Shown here one piece after another: positions 27,501-35,958 of a stretch of 64,000 bases of DNA; position 1 is the first letter of the stretch, and every line of letters starts with the position of its first letter. Source of the stretch: Arenibacter sp041392165 (lineage in GTDB: Bacteria > Bacteroidota > Bacteroidia > Flavobacteriales > Flavobacteriaceae); the NCBI GenBank assembly GCA_041392165.1, contig JAWKMN010000006.1, positions 62,001-126,000 of the forward strand, read 5' to 3'. Both the position numbers and the translations under genes were made by a program. Under the pieces are notes generated by a model. That model ran no database searches, was not told the DNA's origin, and saw only the letters and a program-made list of their open reading frames with translations.

Positions 27501-28147
27501 TCCATTTTTTGGGCGGAAGGATCCATAACAACATCAATATTGGCCCTATTGCCCACTACAATCTCCTTGGTCTCCATCCCTATGTAGGAAAATATAAGAA
27601 CGCTTTCCGTATCCGGAACGGCAATACTATAATAACCGTCAAAGTCGGTAACGACCCCCTTGGTCGTTCCCTTTATGACCACGTTGGCACCGGCTAAAAT
27701 CATTCCATCGCTGTCCTTCACAATCCCATGTACTTCAGATTGTATGGGGGCTTCCGTTTTGGGAGGGACACTTTTTATTTGCCTGTCATTGTTAATTTTA
27801 AGGATAATATGTTTGCCCAATACCTCATAGGATACGTTGGTATTGAGAAAAAGCGTATGCAATATACTTTTGACCCTTTCCTTGGCAACCCTTACGGTAA
27901 CAAGTCTATTAACGTCCACATCCTTTATATTGTACACAAATTTAAACTCTGTTTCGGATTCGATACTGTTTAGTACCTTTTCTATAGAGACCTCTTTAAG
28001 ATCCAAGCTTATCCGTGTGTTTTGAGCATAATTATTTGCTCTTATATTGAACAATGCAATGAACAGCAGAAGGGTGGTCAATTTCATTTTTAAGCTCAAT
28101 TTTGGAGGACATAGAAGTCCACTCCTAATTTTAAGAAGGATTTTCAT
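24578..28147 (-). CDS. SusC/RagA TonB-linked outer-membrane transporter with STN domain
   Basis: The 1189-residue protein has a signal peptide (MKLTTLLLFIALFNIRANNYAQ after a short basic leader), an STN domain (~45-105), a carboxypeptidase-regulatory-like domain (VHGIVKDSDGMILAGANVVIKG, ~140-215), a TonB plug (MDEVVVTALGMKREKRALGY) and a 22-strand barrel ending in LRLNISF. The STN domain normally contacts a periplasmic FecR anti-sigma factor, and such a FecR lies just upstream. It forms the transport channel with the downstream SusD. A candidate antisense transcript covers its leader. Confidence 0.96.
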   Translation of the reverse strand: MKILLKIRSGLLCPPKLSLKMKLTTLLLFIALFNIRANNYAQNTRISLDLKEVSIEKVLNSIESETEFKFVYNIKDVDVNRLVTVRVAKERVKSILHTLFLNTNVSYEVLGKHIILKINNDRQIKSVPPKTEAPIQSEVHGIVKDSDGMILAGANVVIKGTTKGVVTDFDGYYSIAVPDTESVLIFSYIGMETKEIVVGNRANIDVVMDPSAQKMDEVVVTALGMKREKRALGYAVGEVDSEKINLVPQENALGGLSSRVSGLDIRRSGNDLNASTFVYIRGRTSLAGNDEPLVVVDGSPVGSTNVLGDISAMNIKSVSILKGASAAALYGSRAGNGVILVTTKSGEGLKKGIGVSFTSTATLNTPYKYFETQNRFTNGQRGIFDEATWQHWYGPEEGGSAVQWNSNGESVPLKFYDNSQKEYFRTGLTVINDASISGNYDKGNFRLAISHLKGEGYSPGTELQKLGFRLSTAYKITDKLTVSTNIDVSNPNSDQYPTRYLSGDDQYFDLFNIAPHININDLKGDYWETPNVAQRKVTEGYNNPWFSANERINKFDKLSGFGNIKLDWEITSNFKAMARVAYSGNTNKEETLKPWSFEGFGGGTTKPFGAYNLDNSSGRETNVDVLFSYDKEIGDFRISPSLGGNILNNKKSTYNSGGDNLVLPGLFTLSNVTRGGLEYRNGTFKKAVYSIYGMATLGYKNMLYLDLTARNDWSSTLPEENRSYFYPSASGSVLVSEMFRMPTWVSLFKLRSGWAQVGKDTDPYLINPTLAQGFWGNNFTYSLPSSMPNTKLKPEIATSYEVGTDLGFFQGRLGLEATYYKTQNKNQILNVNVSPLTGYTSTTINAGNVENYGFEFGLNMVPVRSEDLEWNMNFNFTKQESKLVELVDGIDRVDFGGGTDGGAFTRVGGVIGDMYSPYIKKVEEGEYKGWNILDSNGRWEVDRARENQIKVGNFNNDFAVGLNTSIRYKNLTLSASFDWRQGGDFFSESMKRMARSGKIEDWKNGISSSTFSGILNAHSYSDRAALANEIKSNPIYRDNDVWVGGRNEELGGFEFNGSYNGAFFPGVIDNGDGTYTENFGDEVTILFDAYRVVESSGSFWRTGYAFMYDASFVKLRDITMTYTFSQDIAKFISADNVALSVYAKNIMLWTKAGIGIDPELAYNQGSQGFEKWNVAPWTAPIGLRLNISF

Positions 28148-28160
28148 ATTTTTGTATTGA

Positions 28161-28232
28161 TTATTTAGTTGGGTATTCGTTTACTCTCAAATTTGCTGCT
28201 GGAAGATGTTCGCGCATCTTCCAGTTTTTTTT
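28161..28232 (+). ncRNA. Candidate antisense RNA to the susC leader
   Basis: Between susC and fecR (both minus) there is a plus-strand intrinsic terminator. It has a 10-bp stem CTGGAAGATG/CATCTTCCAG at 28199-28224 followed by eight T (28225-28232); the minus strand has no T-run after the hairpin. A TAnnTTTG match (TATTTTTG, 28147-28154) lies upstream on the plus strand, though I see no good -33 element. A short plus-strand RNA ending here would be antisense to the susC 5' leader. The 5' end given is a guess from the -7 match. Confidence 0.4.
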
Positions 28233-28280
28233 GAGCCTCGTGTTGGGTAAGTCTCGTTTAATTCATATAATGGTCGGGTT

Positions 28281-29447
28281 TTAGTTTATGGTTATTTTTT
28301 CGTTTTCAATCGTATAGGTAAACCTATAGCTGGTCCTAAAGGAAGCGAAGATCTGCTCCATTGGATCGTCCTTGTCAAAACTGGCACTAAAATATTGTTC
28401 CCCCAGCTCCTTGTTGTTGTTTACAATACTGACATTATAAATGCGTTCCAATTTTTTAACGATATTTTTAAACTGCACACCTCTAAAAACAAGTTTTCCG
28501 GACTTCCAACCGGTATACAGATCCGTATCCACTTCATCCAGGCTTATATTGCCATCGGAATGGTCATAGACCCCCCTAAATCCAGGTTTCATATAAGTAG
28601 TGGTAGCAGGCTCATAAACATCCCCAATGTATAGGCCAACCGATCCACGGACCAAAACAGTGGTGACCTGATTATCTTCAGGGTAAGAGGACAAATTGAA
28701 TTCCGTACCCAATACCCGCACCTTTAAATCGGCCATATGGACAATAAATGGATCTATACTATCCTTTTTTACCTCAAAATAAGCTTCCCCGGTCAAAGTA
28801 ACTTCCCTATTTTGGCCGGGCAAAAATTGAACAGGAAATTTAATAGAGGAACCGGAATTAAGGAATACTTTGGTACCATCGGACAATACCAAATCAAACT
28901 TTTTACCGTTCGGGATACTCAGTTCATTATATATAAGTTTACCGGACCGGTATCCTTCACTATAATTTAACTGATTGCCATTTTGAAAACCCACCTCGCT
29001 TCCCTCTATATCCAGGATACTTCTCAGGTCGTCCTCACTTATGACCTCCACCTCCCCGTTGTCCAATTGAAGTGTTATTTGATTCCCATTTATCGTTGGC
29101 TTTTGTCCGGAATCAACAGAATTGTCCAACACAAAATAGGCCCCCACAAAAAGTAAAAAAACTGCCGCGCATTTTAATAAGATCCTGGAAAACCTTTTGG
29201 GAGTAGAAATCTTTTTTGCGGATTTGGATTTTCCCCTCTTTATTTTTTGGATCAATTCGTCCTTTAAAGGACGATCATCCATTTTATTGAGCCCCATATT
29301 GATGGCATAGTGCATAAGCACATAGTCGTTGAAGAGCTGCTTGTTCACAGGATCTTCCAACCAATCTTCCAATTCCTGAAGTTGTAGGGCAGTGGCCTTA
29401 TTATCCAAGAATTTAAGTATGGCTATTTCTATATTTGATGGAATCAT
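28281..29447 (-). CDS. FecR-family anti-sigma factor
   Basis: The 388-residue protein has a cytoplasmic N-terminal sigma-binding part (~1-80), one membrane segment (LLKCAAVFLLFVGAYFVL, ~88-106), the FecR domain (SIPNGKKFDLVLSDGTKVFLNSG's neighbourhood, ~175-280) and a C-terminal DUF4974-type region (VQFKNIVKKLERIYNVSI). It senses the loaded SusC through its STN domain and controls an ECF sigma factor. It lies 134 bp upstream of susC. The usual adjacent sigma gene is absent here; the best candidate is at 21963-22559. Confidence 0.94.
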   Translation of the reverse strand: MIPSNIEIAILKFLDNKATALQLQELEDWLEDPVNKQLFNDYVLMHYAINMGLNKMDDRPLKDELIQKIKRGKSKSAKKISTPKRFSRILLKCAAVFLLFVGAYFVLDNSVDSGQKPTINGNQITLQLDNGEVEVISEDDLRSILDIEGSEVGFQNGNQLNYSEGYRSGKLIYNELSIPNGKKFDLVLSDGTKVFLNSGSSIKFPVQFLPGQNREVTLTGEAYFEVKKDSIDPFIVHMADLKVRVLGTEFNLSSYPEDNQVTTVLVRGSVGLYIGDVYEPATTTYMKPGFRGVYDHSDGNISLDEVDTDLYTGWKSGKLVFRGVQFKNIVKKLERIYNVSIVNNNKELGEQYFSASFDKDDPMEQIFASFRTSYRFTYTIENEKITIN

Positions 29448-29586
29448 GTTACGTCTTATGTGAACTATGACGTAACCTAAATGAAATACCCTAGGTCTTT
29501 CCGAAAAAATATTCTTTTAACAGGAATAATCCATATGGGCCAAAAGGCGCGACCCATTATTTCCCTTTTTAATCCTAGTGGACCTA

Positions 29587-30099
29587 TTATTTAGCAGGAG
29601 CAGCTTTTGGCCTAGGTTTCCTCACCAAACTATCCGCAGGATAAGTAGCCTTCAAATAGGCCATTTGTTCCTTGGACCAATCCATGATTTTACCTTGTTG
29701 CTCCGGGGTAAGGTTGGCTTCGGGATGAAGTCCAAAATAGGTATAAGAGGGTAGCGGCATTTCCTTTTCTTGCACCATTTCTACGATTTCTTCAAATTTA
29801 TGGTATTGGATGGCCAAAGGCAAGGTTGTGAAGTTGGAAAAATTTAAGTGCCTTTTACCGTCAACTACATGATCGTTCAAAAACCAGGCTACCGGTTGTA
29901 CGTTGGAATACCAGGGATATTCTGTTTTATTGGAATGACAATCATTACAGGAAACCTTTAACAAATGGTTTACCTCCTCCGGAACCCTATATGTAGTAGA
30001 AATGTCATAGGTATTATCATTGGATTCATTTTTTTCGGGTCGGATAAACTGGATCAGGACCAATACCGCCCCCAACCCTAACAAAATTTTTTTCAGCAT
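29587..30099 (-). CDS. Haem-binding domain protein (CxxCH)
   Basis: The 170-residue protein has an N-terminal membrane anchor or signal (ILLGLGAVLVLIQFI) and one c-type haem motif C-N-D-C-H (~54-58), followed by SNKTEYPWYSNVQPVAWFL, the pattern of the haem_bd (PF14376) family. It likely faces the periplasm and binds haem covalently. The partner or reductase is unknown. The gene precedes fecR in the same direction but with a 139-bp gap, so co-transcription is uncertain. Confidence 0.88.
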   Translation of the reverse strand: MLKKILLGLGAVLVLIQFIRPEKNESNDNTYDISTTYRVPEEVNHLLKVSCNDCHSNKTEYPWYSNVQPVAWFLNDHVVDGKRHLNFSNFTTLPLAIQYHKFEEIVEMVQEKEMPLPSYTYFGLHPEANLTPEQQGKIMDWSKEQMAYLKATYPADSLVRKPRPKAAPAK

Positions 30100-30343
30100 A
30101 ATAGAAATATTGGTTGATGATAGATCAGCGAATTATAATTGATCGATATTTACTAAGATAATAAAGTGATTTAATATATTTTTAGTTTTTACCCACATTC
30201 CCAAAAATAGTTTAATAATTTAATGTTCAACTAACCAATTGACCAACTTATAATAACATTGACTACAACCCTATAACCTAATTTTACCACAACCTAATAG
30301 TTAGGATACGTTCTTATAATTTGATTTGAGTTAGCTACTCTAA

Positions 30344-30367
30344 ACCGATGATCCCATCGGTTTTTTT
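30344..30367 (+). terminator. Plus-strand intrinsic terminator without an upstream gene
   Basis: The stem ACCGATG/CATCGGT with loop ATCC is followed by a run of T. The nearest upstream gene is on the other strand, so this terminator implies a short unannotated plus-strand transcript or a leader attenuator for the gene at 30580. Confidence 0.6.
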
Positions 30368-30377
30368 ATTACCCACT

Positions 30378-30394
30378 GGCGCGGGCGTCGCGCC
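30378..30394. repeat. GC-rich palindromic element, copy 1
   Basis: The sequence GGCGCGGGCGTCGCGCC pairs GGCGCG with CGCGCC around GGCGT. Closely related elements follow the next two plus-strand genes (32083 and 33232). Its GC content is strikingly higher than the surrounding DNA. Confidence 0.65.
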
Positions 30395-30579
30395 TGCCTT
30401 CCGGCTAAGTTAAGCTCGTACCCTTAAAATACGATCGTGGAACCAGCACCAGTATTTATGCCGTGACATCCCTATAAGGCCTAAATATCCCTATATTAGT
30501 CATCATATTAAATGTGGATGGATCGGTTTTCGTAATTTAAACCGGATCCATTACTTATAAAAACCAATTACATAGCCCG

Positions 30580-32073
30580 ATGAAATTTTCAAAATCCATT
30601 TTTACAGGCATCATTATGCTCTTTATTATAGGATGCAGCGAACAAAAATCCCATGAAATTATCATTACAGGAAAAATATCAGGGGAAATTCCAGATAAAA
30701 TTACATATACCGTTCCCAAGGAAGGGCTATTTGTTCATGGCTTTAAAAAGGATACCAGGTTGGACTCCCTGGGGCGGTACCAAATTAAAATACCGGTAGA
30801 AAAAATGGCGTTCGTACAATTAATGGTTCCAAACAAACCCATGGCCACCCTCATTGTGGAACCCGGTAAGGAATATATAGTAAATTTTGATTATACGAAA
30901 GATGCCAATCCCCAGAATTTTGAAATACAGGGCGATGATAATAAAATACAAAAATTATACAACCAGCTGCCCCAACCGGATCACATACAGGAAGCGGCCG
31001 GTCCCTTATTAAAAGATTCCATTGCATCCCAAATACAAACTAAAATTTCCAACTTAAAGGAGGAGGACCTCTCAAAATTTAAAGATTTATTGGCCAAGGA
31101 CAGTATTGGCCAAAGCATGTACAATTTTATTGCATTGGACCGGGACTATTATTACAGTGCCGTTCAGGGAACCGTGGCCTTTATAAAATTTTTAATGGAC
31201 GAAAGACGGAAAGGCAGCTTTACCGAAAATATCAAGGCCATGTGGAAAGAAACCTTCAACAATGATCTTTTGACACGGGAAGATTTCCAAAAGACCAATT
31301 GGGGCTATGCATTGGCGGAAAATTATTTGTTTTACAAAGGGTATGAAGATGCTGCTTTTGACCTTGCCACATTTAGAAATTCGATATCGGACAAATTCTA
31401 CCCCCAAATGTTATTGGAAAATGCAGAAAAATACCTTTCACCACCTACTTTGGAATATTTTAAGGCAGTTTATCTTTATACGGAAATGCTTCAAAAAGAT
31501 TATCAGAAAGAATTCATTGCCATCTATGATGAATTTAAGACCGCATATCCCAACAGTAGTTACAGTCCATATCTGGAACCAATGGTTGCTCCAATTGTTG
31601 CCTTTCACAAAAAAGCCGAACAACCCTTTGCCCAGGGTATCAAATTTGTGGAAGACTACAATACAATAACCAACTTTAACGATCTGCTCTCCCATTTTAA
31701 GGGCAAGAAAATCTATATTGATATTTGGGGTACCTGGTGCGGGCCTTGCAAAACGGAATTTCAGCACAAAAGCGATTTGGACAAACTTCTTAAATCCAAA
31801 GGGGTAAATGCGCTCTACATTTGTGAAGGAAGGAACAGCAAGGAGGAGGCATGGAAGAACATGATCAAATTTTATGGTCTGGAGGGTCACCATCTTATGG
31901 CAAATGAAGCACTATTGACGGACATCTTCAGCATATTTGGAAATAACGGGTCTTTCTATTATCCGAGATATATACTTATAGATGAAGAGGGGAATATTGC
32001 ACAAAGTGTGGCAGCAAAACCCTCTGAACCGGAAGCGTTGGAAGAGCAACTGGCAGCTATGGAGCTCTACTAA
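30580..32073 (+). CDS. Thioredoxin-fold (TlpA-like) lipoprotein
   Basis: The 497-residue protein has a lipoprotein signal with lipobox F-I-I-G-C (Cys ~19). A beta-rich N-terminal domain of the DUF4369 kind (ITGKISGEIPDKITYTV), a helical middle and a C-terminal thioredoxin domain with WGTWCGPCKTEF (Cys near 388 and 391) follow. It probably exchanges disulfides in the periplasm. Many such proteins sit beside Bacteroidota nutrient loci, but the specific target is unknown. A GC-rich palindrome follows the stop by 10 bp and may act as the 3' end hairpin. Confidence 0.9.
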   Translation: MKFSKSIFTGIIMLFIIGCSEQKSHEIIITGKISGEIPDKITYTVPKEGLFVHGFKKDTRLDSLGRYQIKIPVEKMAFVQLMVPNKPMATLIVEPGKEYIVNFDYTKDANPQNFEIQGDDNKIQKLYNQLPQPDHIQEAAGPLLKDSIASQIQTKISNLKEEDLSKFKDLLAKDSIGQSMYNFIALDRDYYYSAVQGTVAFIKFLMDERRKGSFTENIKAMWKETFNNDLLTREDFQKTNWGYALAENYLFYKGYEDAAFDLATFRNSISDKFYPQMLLENAEKYLSPPTLEYFKAVYLYTEMLQKDYQKEFIAIYDEFKTAYPNSSYSPYLEPMVAPIVAFHKKAEQPFAQGIKFVEDYNTITNFNDLLSHFKGKKIYIDIWGTWCGPCKTEFQHKSDLDKLLKSKGVNALYICEGRNSKEEAWKNMIKFYGLEGHHLMANEALLTDIFSIFGNNGSFYYPRYILIDEEGNIAQSVAAKPSEPEALEEQLAAMELY

Positions 32074-32082
32074 ATCATTGGC

Positions 32083-32240
32083 GGCGCGGGCGTCACGCCT
32101 GCCTTGCCGGCGAGACAGGCTCCTGCCTTTCCCCAACGACAGTCCAACTAGCCATTAAACAGTCCTGCCTAAGTTGGTCAAATACCGCTCCTGTCCCCAC
32201 TTTGCACGTAAAAATTAAAAATCCTTAAATTTGGAATAAA
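32083..32240 (+). repeat. Composite repeat unit (palindrome plus leader block), copy 1
   Basis: A GC-rich palindrome (32083-32112) is followed by a block at 32171-32240 (AAGTTGGTCAAATA ... CCCCACTTTGCACGT ... AATCCTTAAAT). The same two parts recur in the same order after the carbon-nitrogen hydrolase at 33232-33346. The copy here lies directly upstream of the hydrolase and may contain its promoter. Confidence 0.7.
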
Positions 32241-32267
32241 TATAAATAATCAACACACAGTTAAAAA

Positions 32268-33218
32268 ATGAACCTAGCAGTAGCCCAATTTCAACCAAAG
32301 GACGGAGATAAAACATACAACTTATCGGTAATCCGAAAACTGGCGGAAAAAGCAAAATCCAACGGAGCGGACTTGATCAGCTTTCACGAAATGTCCATCA
32401 CGGCCTACACCTTTACCAAAGATTTAAACCTGGCACAGATAACCCAGTTAGCGGAAAAGGTTCCAAACGGAGAAAGTACCAAGGCCTTAATGGCCATTTC
32501 CAAGGATTTGGATATCCCTATACTGGCAGGTCTAGTGGAAAAATCAGAAGGGAAAATATACAATACCTATATCTGTGTTAAGGGGGACGAAATGATAGCC
32601 AAGTACCGAAAAATACATCCCTTTATCAACAAATATATGTCCGCCGGCAACGAATATTGTGTATTCGACCTACTCGGTTGGAAGTGCGGTATTTTGATCT
32701 GCTATGACAATAACGTAATAGAAAACGTGCGTGCAACTAGCCTTTTAGGGGCGGAAATAATTTTTGCGCCCCACGTAACGGGCTGTACCCCTTCTGCCAT
32801 GCCACATCGGGATTATGTGGATGACAAATATTGGCTAAACCGTACGAACGACCCAGTTTCGTTACGAATGGAATTTGACGGACCCAAAGGTAGACGTTGG
32901 TTAATGCGATGGCTACCTGCACGGGCTTACGACAATGGGGTGTACTATGCCTTTACCAACCCTATTGGTTATGATGGCGAACATCTTAAAAATGGGAATT
33001 CAATGATCATCGACCCCTATGGAGAAGTGTTGTCCGAAATAAAATCTTTTGAAGACGAAATAACGATTTCAAAATTGACAAAGGATAAAATTCAACTTTC
33101 CGGAGGTTGGAGATATAAAAATGCCCGAAGACCCGAACTGTACAAAAACATTATTGGAGGCCATCATAATTCGGACACAACTCCTGTATGGATGAAAGAG
33201 AAAACGGCCAAAGATTAA
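32268..33218 (+). CDS. Carbon-nitrogen hydrolase (nitrilase superfamily)
   Basis: The 316-residue protein has the nitrilase-superfamily triad in context: Glu41 in SFHEMSITAYT, Lys115 in KYRKIHPF and Cys145 in CGILICYDNN. It hydrolyses a nitrile, amide or carbamoyl bond; the substrate cannot be told from the sequence. It is soluble, with no signal peptide. The gene is flanked by direct repeats at 32083-32240 and 33232-33346, so it could be lost or copied as a unit. Confidence 0.92.
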   Translation: MNLAVAQFQPKDGDKTYNLSVIRKLAEKAKSNGADLISFHEMSITAYTFTKDLNLAQITQLAEKVPNGESTKALMAISKDLDIPILAGLVEKSEGKIYNTYICVKGDEMIAKYRKIHPFINKYMSAGNEYCVFDLLGWKCGILICYDNNVIENVRATSLLGAEIIFAPHVTGCTPSAMPHRDYVDDKYWLNRTNDPVSLRMEFDGPKGRRWLMRWLPARAYDNGVYYAFTNPIGYDGEHLKNGNSMIIDPYGEVLSEIKSFEDEITISKLTKDKIQLSGGWRYKNARRPELYKNIIGGHHNSDTTPVWMKEKTAKD

Positions 33219-33231
33219 GAAAAAACCTACT

Positions 33232-33346
33232 GGCACGAGCGTGACGCTCGTGCCCTTAACTTTTGCCCAAGTTGGTCGGTCAAATATCACTGCTGTTTCC
33301 CCACTTTGCATGTACCAGGCTAAAATCCTTAAATTGGAAAATAAAA
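33232..33346 (+). repeat. Composite repeat unit, copy 2
   Basis: A perfect 10-bp palindrome (GGCACGAGCG with CGCTCGTGCC, loop TGA, 33232-33254) lies 13 bp after the hydrolase stop. A block at 33269-33346 (AAGTTGGTCGGTCAAATA ... CCCCACTTTGCATGT ... AAATCCTTAAATTGGA) follows, matching 32171-32240 with small indels. The palindrome could serve as a terminator hairpin but lacks a T-run. Confidence 0.7.
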
Positions 33347-33390
33347 AGAATCAAATCCAAACAATAAATATAGCAAAAATATGCGGCCCA

Positions 33391-34557
33391 TTATACGTTT
33401 CCCAGTAATACACTTACCGCATTCCCCCCAAAACCTACTGCATTGACCATTATCTTACCGATCTGTTTTGGAATGGAAGGGTAGTCCACAAAAGGTACCC
33501 CTATAAACTCTTTATGTTGCAGCATCAGCACTGCCAATTCCAAACTCAACAAGCCCGAAGCCCCAAAAGAATGACCTACTTTCCACTTGTTGGTGGTCAG
33601 GGCCGGCATGTCCTTTCCAAATACTTTTTTTATGGCCGCTACTTCGGACAGATCGCCTTTAATGGTACCCGGGGCATGCAGTACCACTACATCCACCTCC
33701 TTGGGATCTGTCTTTCCCAAAGCCATTGTCATAGAGCGTTGAAAACATAGTGCATCGGACGAAATGGAAATATTATGCTCCAGTATTTCGGTAGCGTAAC
33801 CCAAGCCTTCAATGCGGGCAAGGGCGTTATCCAAATTGCCCATCTCCAGACAAGCCATGGACGCCGCCTCCCCCAACACCATACTGTTCTGTTTCTTGTC
33901 CAGGTCCAGGGCGCGACAAGGATAAGCCTCTAGGGTGTCCGTTTCAAACCTGGAATAGACCTTCAACGCCTTCATCTGCGCAATGGTAAAAGGGGTCAAC
34001 GGTGCCTCACTTCCCCCCACCAAAAATTTATCGGCCATACCACTTTTTAGCCAGGCCACTCCGTTAAGGAGGGAATGCAAGGCCGTGGAACAGGTAATGG
34101 AATGGGATATTTCCGGGCCTTGGGTCTGTAGGTCATGGGCCACCCAAGAGGAAATGTTTCCCAAAGTGGTGGTAGGGGAAGACAAGGTAGAGGCCTCCCC
34201 CTTTTGGATAAATTCACTATGGTACTTTTCAAAAAGGACAGTGGCCCCTCTGGAAGAGCCAATGTTCACCCCAAAACGCCCATCCTCCCATCCTGCCAGA
34301 CCTATGGCTTCCCTGGCCGCAGAAATAGCGTACAGCACGGATGGATCCAAATTCCTATACTTGGTATCCGAGTTGGCCAAGGCCATAATCCGTTGCTGCG
34401 CATTCTCCGTCAGGGATGCTCCCCAGGCCTTAATATGGCCATAGGTGCCCTCCTTAATAAATGATCCGGCATTCTATAGTTTTGCCAGGCCTCCCTTAGA
34501 GGTCCCCAATGGAGAAATAGAGGACAAAGCCGTGATATAAACAGATTGGTGTTGCAT
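33391..34557 (-). pseudogene. Beta-ketoacyl synthase of the biotin cluster, with in-frame stop
   Basis: From ATG 34557 (MQHQSVYITALSSISPLGTS) the frame meets TAG at 34476-34474 (codon 28) and then continues open to 33391 with full family similarity. The thiolase-fold triad is intact after the stop: Cys in SITCSTALHSLL, His in VVLHAPGTIKGD and His in KVGHSFGASGLL. The open part restarts at an internal ATG at 34386 and would lose ~57 residues, including the first strand. It lies 3 bp after bioA, ending the biotin operon. Ketoacyl synthases in this position are thought to help build the pimeloyl precursor. The stop may be real or a sequence error. Confidence 0.8.
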
Positions 34558-34560
34558 GGC

Positions 34561-35829
34561 TTAAAATTTTTCAAGAGCTTCCCTTATACTGTCGTATATG
34601 CTGTGCATTTCATCTTTGGTAACAATATAAGGTGCCGAAATATAAATGGTGTTGCCCAAGGGGCGTAAAAAAACCCCGGAATCCATAAAATGTTGCCATA
34701 GCCTATCCCTTAGATTACCGTAACGCTCCATCACTATATCAAGATCCAAGGCGTAGATTATCCCGGTCTGTCTGGTGGCCGCCACTTTGGGGTGGTCTTT
34801 TATCTCGGCATCGAACTCTTGGTGCCATTGGATAATTTCAGCAATATTTTTTTGAATCCCTTCGGACTTTAACAAATCAATTCCTGCCAGGGCAGCGGCA
34901 CAGGCCAAGGGATTCGCAGTATAGGTGTGGCCGTGAAAAAGCCCCTTTGCAATATCATCGCTATAAAAGGCATCGTAAATTTCCTGGGTACAACTTGTTA
35001 TCGCCATAGGCAGCATCCCGGCCGTTAAAGCCTTGGACATACATATTATATCAGGCTTCTCCGCCATATAATCGGAAGCAAAATACCTTCCCGTCTTACC
35101 GAAACCGGTCATGACCTCATCGGCTATGGCCAGAACGCCATGCGATTTTATCACTTTTAAAATTTTCTCCAAATGCTCCGCCTTGTGCATTTTCATGGCT
35201 GCAGCACCCTGTACCAAAGGCTCGTATATAAATCCGGCCACCGCATCCAGATCCATGGTATTTTCCAAGTGATGCAAGAGGTCCTCCAAATTGGCATCCG
35301 TAGGCACCGGAATCCTTTTTACCTCAATAAAATAATCCTCAAAGGGGCCATTGTATACCGACAGGCCCGAAACCGACATCGCCCCAAAGGTATCCCCGTG
35401 GAAACCATCTTCAAAAGCCATCAGAACAGACCGCTTTTTGCCTCTATTGTGATGGTATTGCAATGCCATCTTTATCCCTATCTCGGTAGCCGTGGAACCA
35501 TTATCGGAAAAAAACAATTTTTCCTGGTTTTCCGGCAACAGGGAGATCAGGGCTTCGGAAAGCGCTACGGCAGGTTCATGCGTAAACCCGCTAAAGACTA
35601 TCTGATCCAACTGTTGCATTTGCGCATGCACCTTGGCTATAATGGCATCATTACAATGACCATAAACACTGGTATACCAAGAAGATATAGCATCTATGTA
35701 CTCCTTACCGTGCTCATCGAACAACACCGCCCCCTTTGCCTTGACAATACCAAGCATTTTGGGGTGCAATTTATGCTGCGTAAGGGGGTGCCAAAGGTAT
35801 TTTTGATCCCTTTCCGAAAGATTCTTCAA
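34561..35829 (-). CDS. bioA: Adenosylmethionine-8-amino-7-oxononanoate aminotransferase
   Basis: The 422-residue class III aminotransferase begins KYLWHPLTQHKLHPK, the BioA signature. SWYTSVYGHCN, AIADEVMTGFGKTGR and the PLP-lysine segment ICMSKALTAGMLPMA follow. It makes 7,8-diaminononanoate from KAPA using SAM as amino donor in biotin synthesis. It lies downstream of bioD with a 129-bp gap and upstream of the ketoacyl synthase, all on the minus strand. Confidence 0.96.
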   Translation of the reverse strand: MKNLSERDQKYLWHPLTQHKLHPKMLGIVKAKGAVLFDEHGKEYIDAISSWYTSVYGHCNDAIIAKVHAQMQQLDQIVFSGFTHEPAVALSEALISLLPENQEKLFFSDNGSTATEIGIKMALQYHHNRGKKRSVLMAFEDGFHGDTFGAMSVSGLSVYNGPFEDYFIEVKRIPVPTDANLEDLLHHLENTMDLDAVAGFIYEPLVQGAAAMKMHKAEHLEKILKVIKSHGVLAIADEVMTGFGKTGRYFASDYMAEKPDIICMSKALTAGMLPMAITSCTQEIYDAFYSDDIAKGLFHGHTYTANPLACAAALAGIDLLKSEGIQKNIAEIIQWHQEFDAEIKDHPKVAATRQTGIIYALDLDIVMERYGNLRDRLWQHFMDSGVFLRPLGNTIYISAPYIVTKDEMHSIYDSIREALEKF

Positions 35830-35958
35830 TTAAATATCCTTTTTAAATAGAAGTACAAAGATGGGGAATAATGACCAAAAACGCTATCCTGATCCCAATT
35901 CATTTTAAGGGATAAGCATCCCGTTTAGTTCCTGGGAATATGTTTTTAGGCCACCATC

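Larger units (their letters stand above)
30100..30579. other. Divergent intergenic region with a plus-strand terminator and GC-rich palindrome
   Basis: No coding sequence is credible here. The region separates the haem protein (minus) from the thioredoxin-fold lipoprotein (plus). It contains a plus-strand intrinsic terminator at 30344-30367 and a GC-rich palindrome at 30378-30394, both entered separately. Confidence 0.6.
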
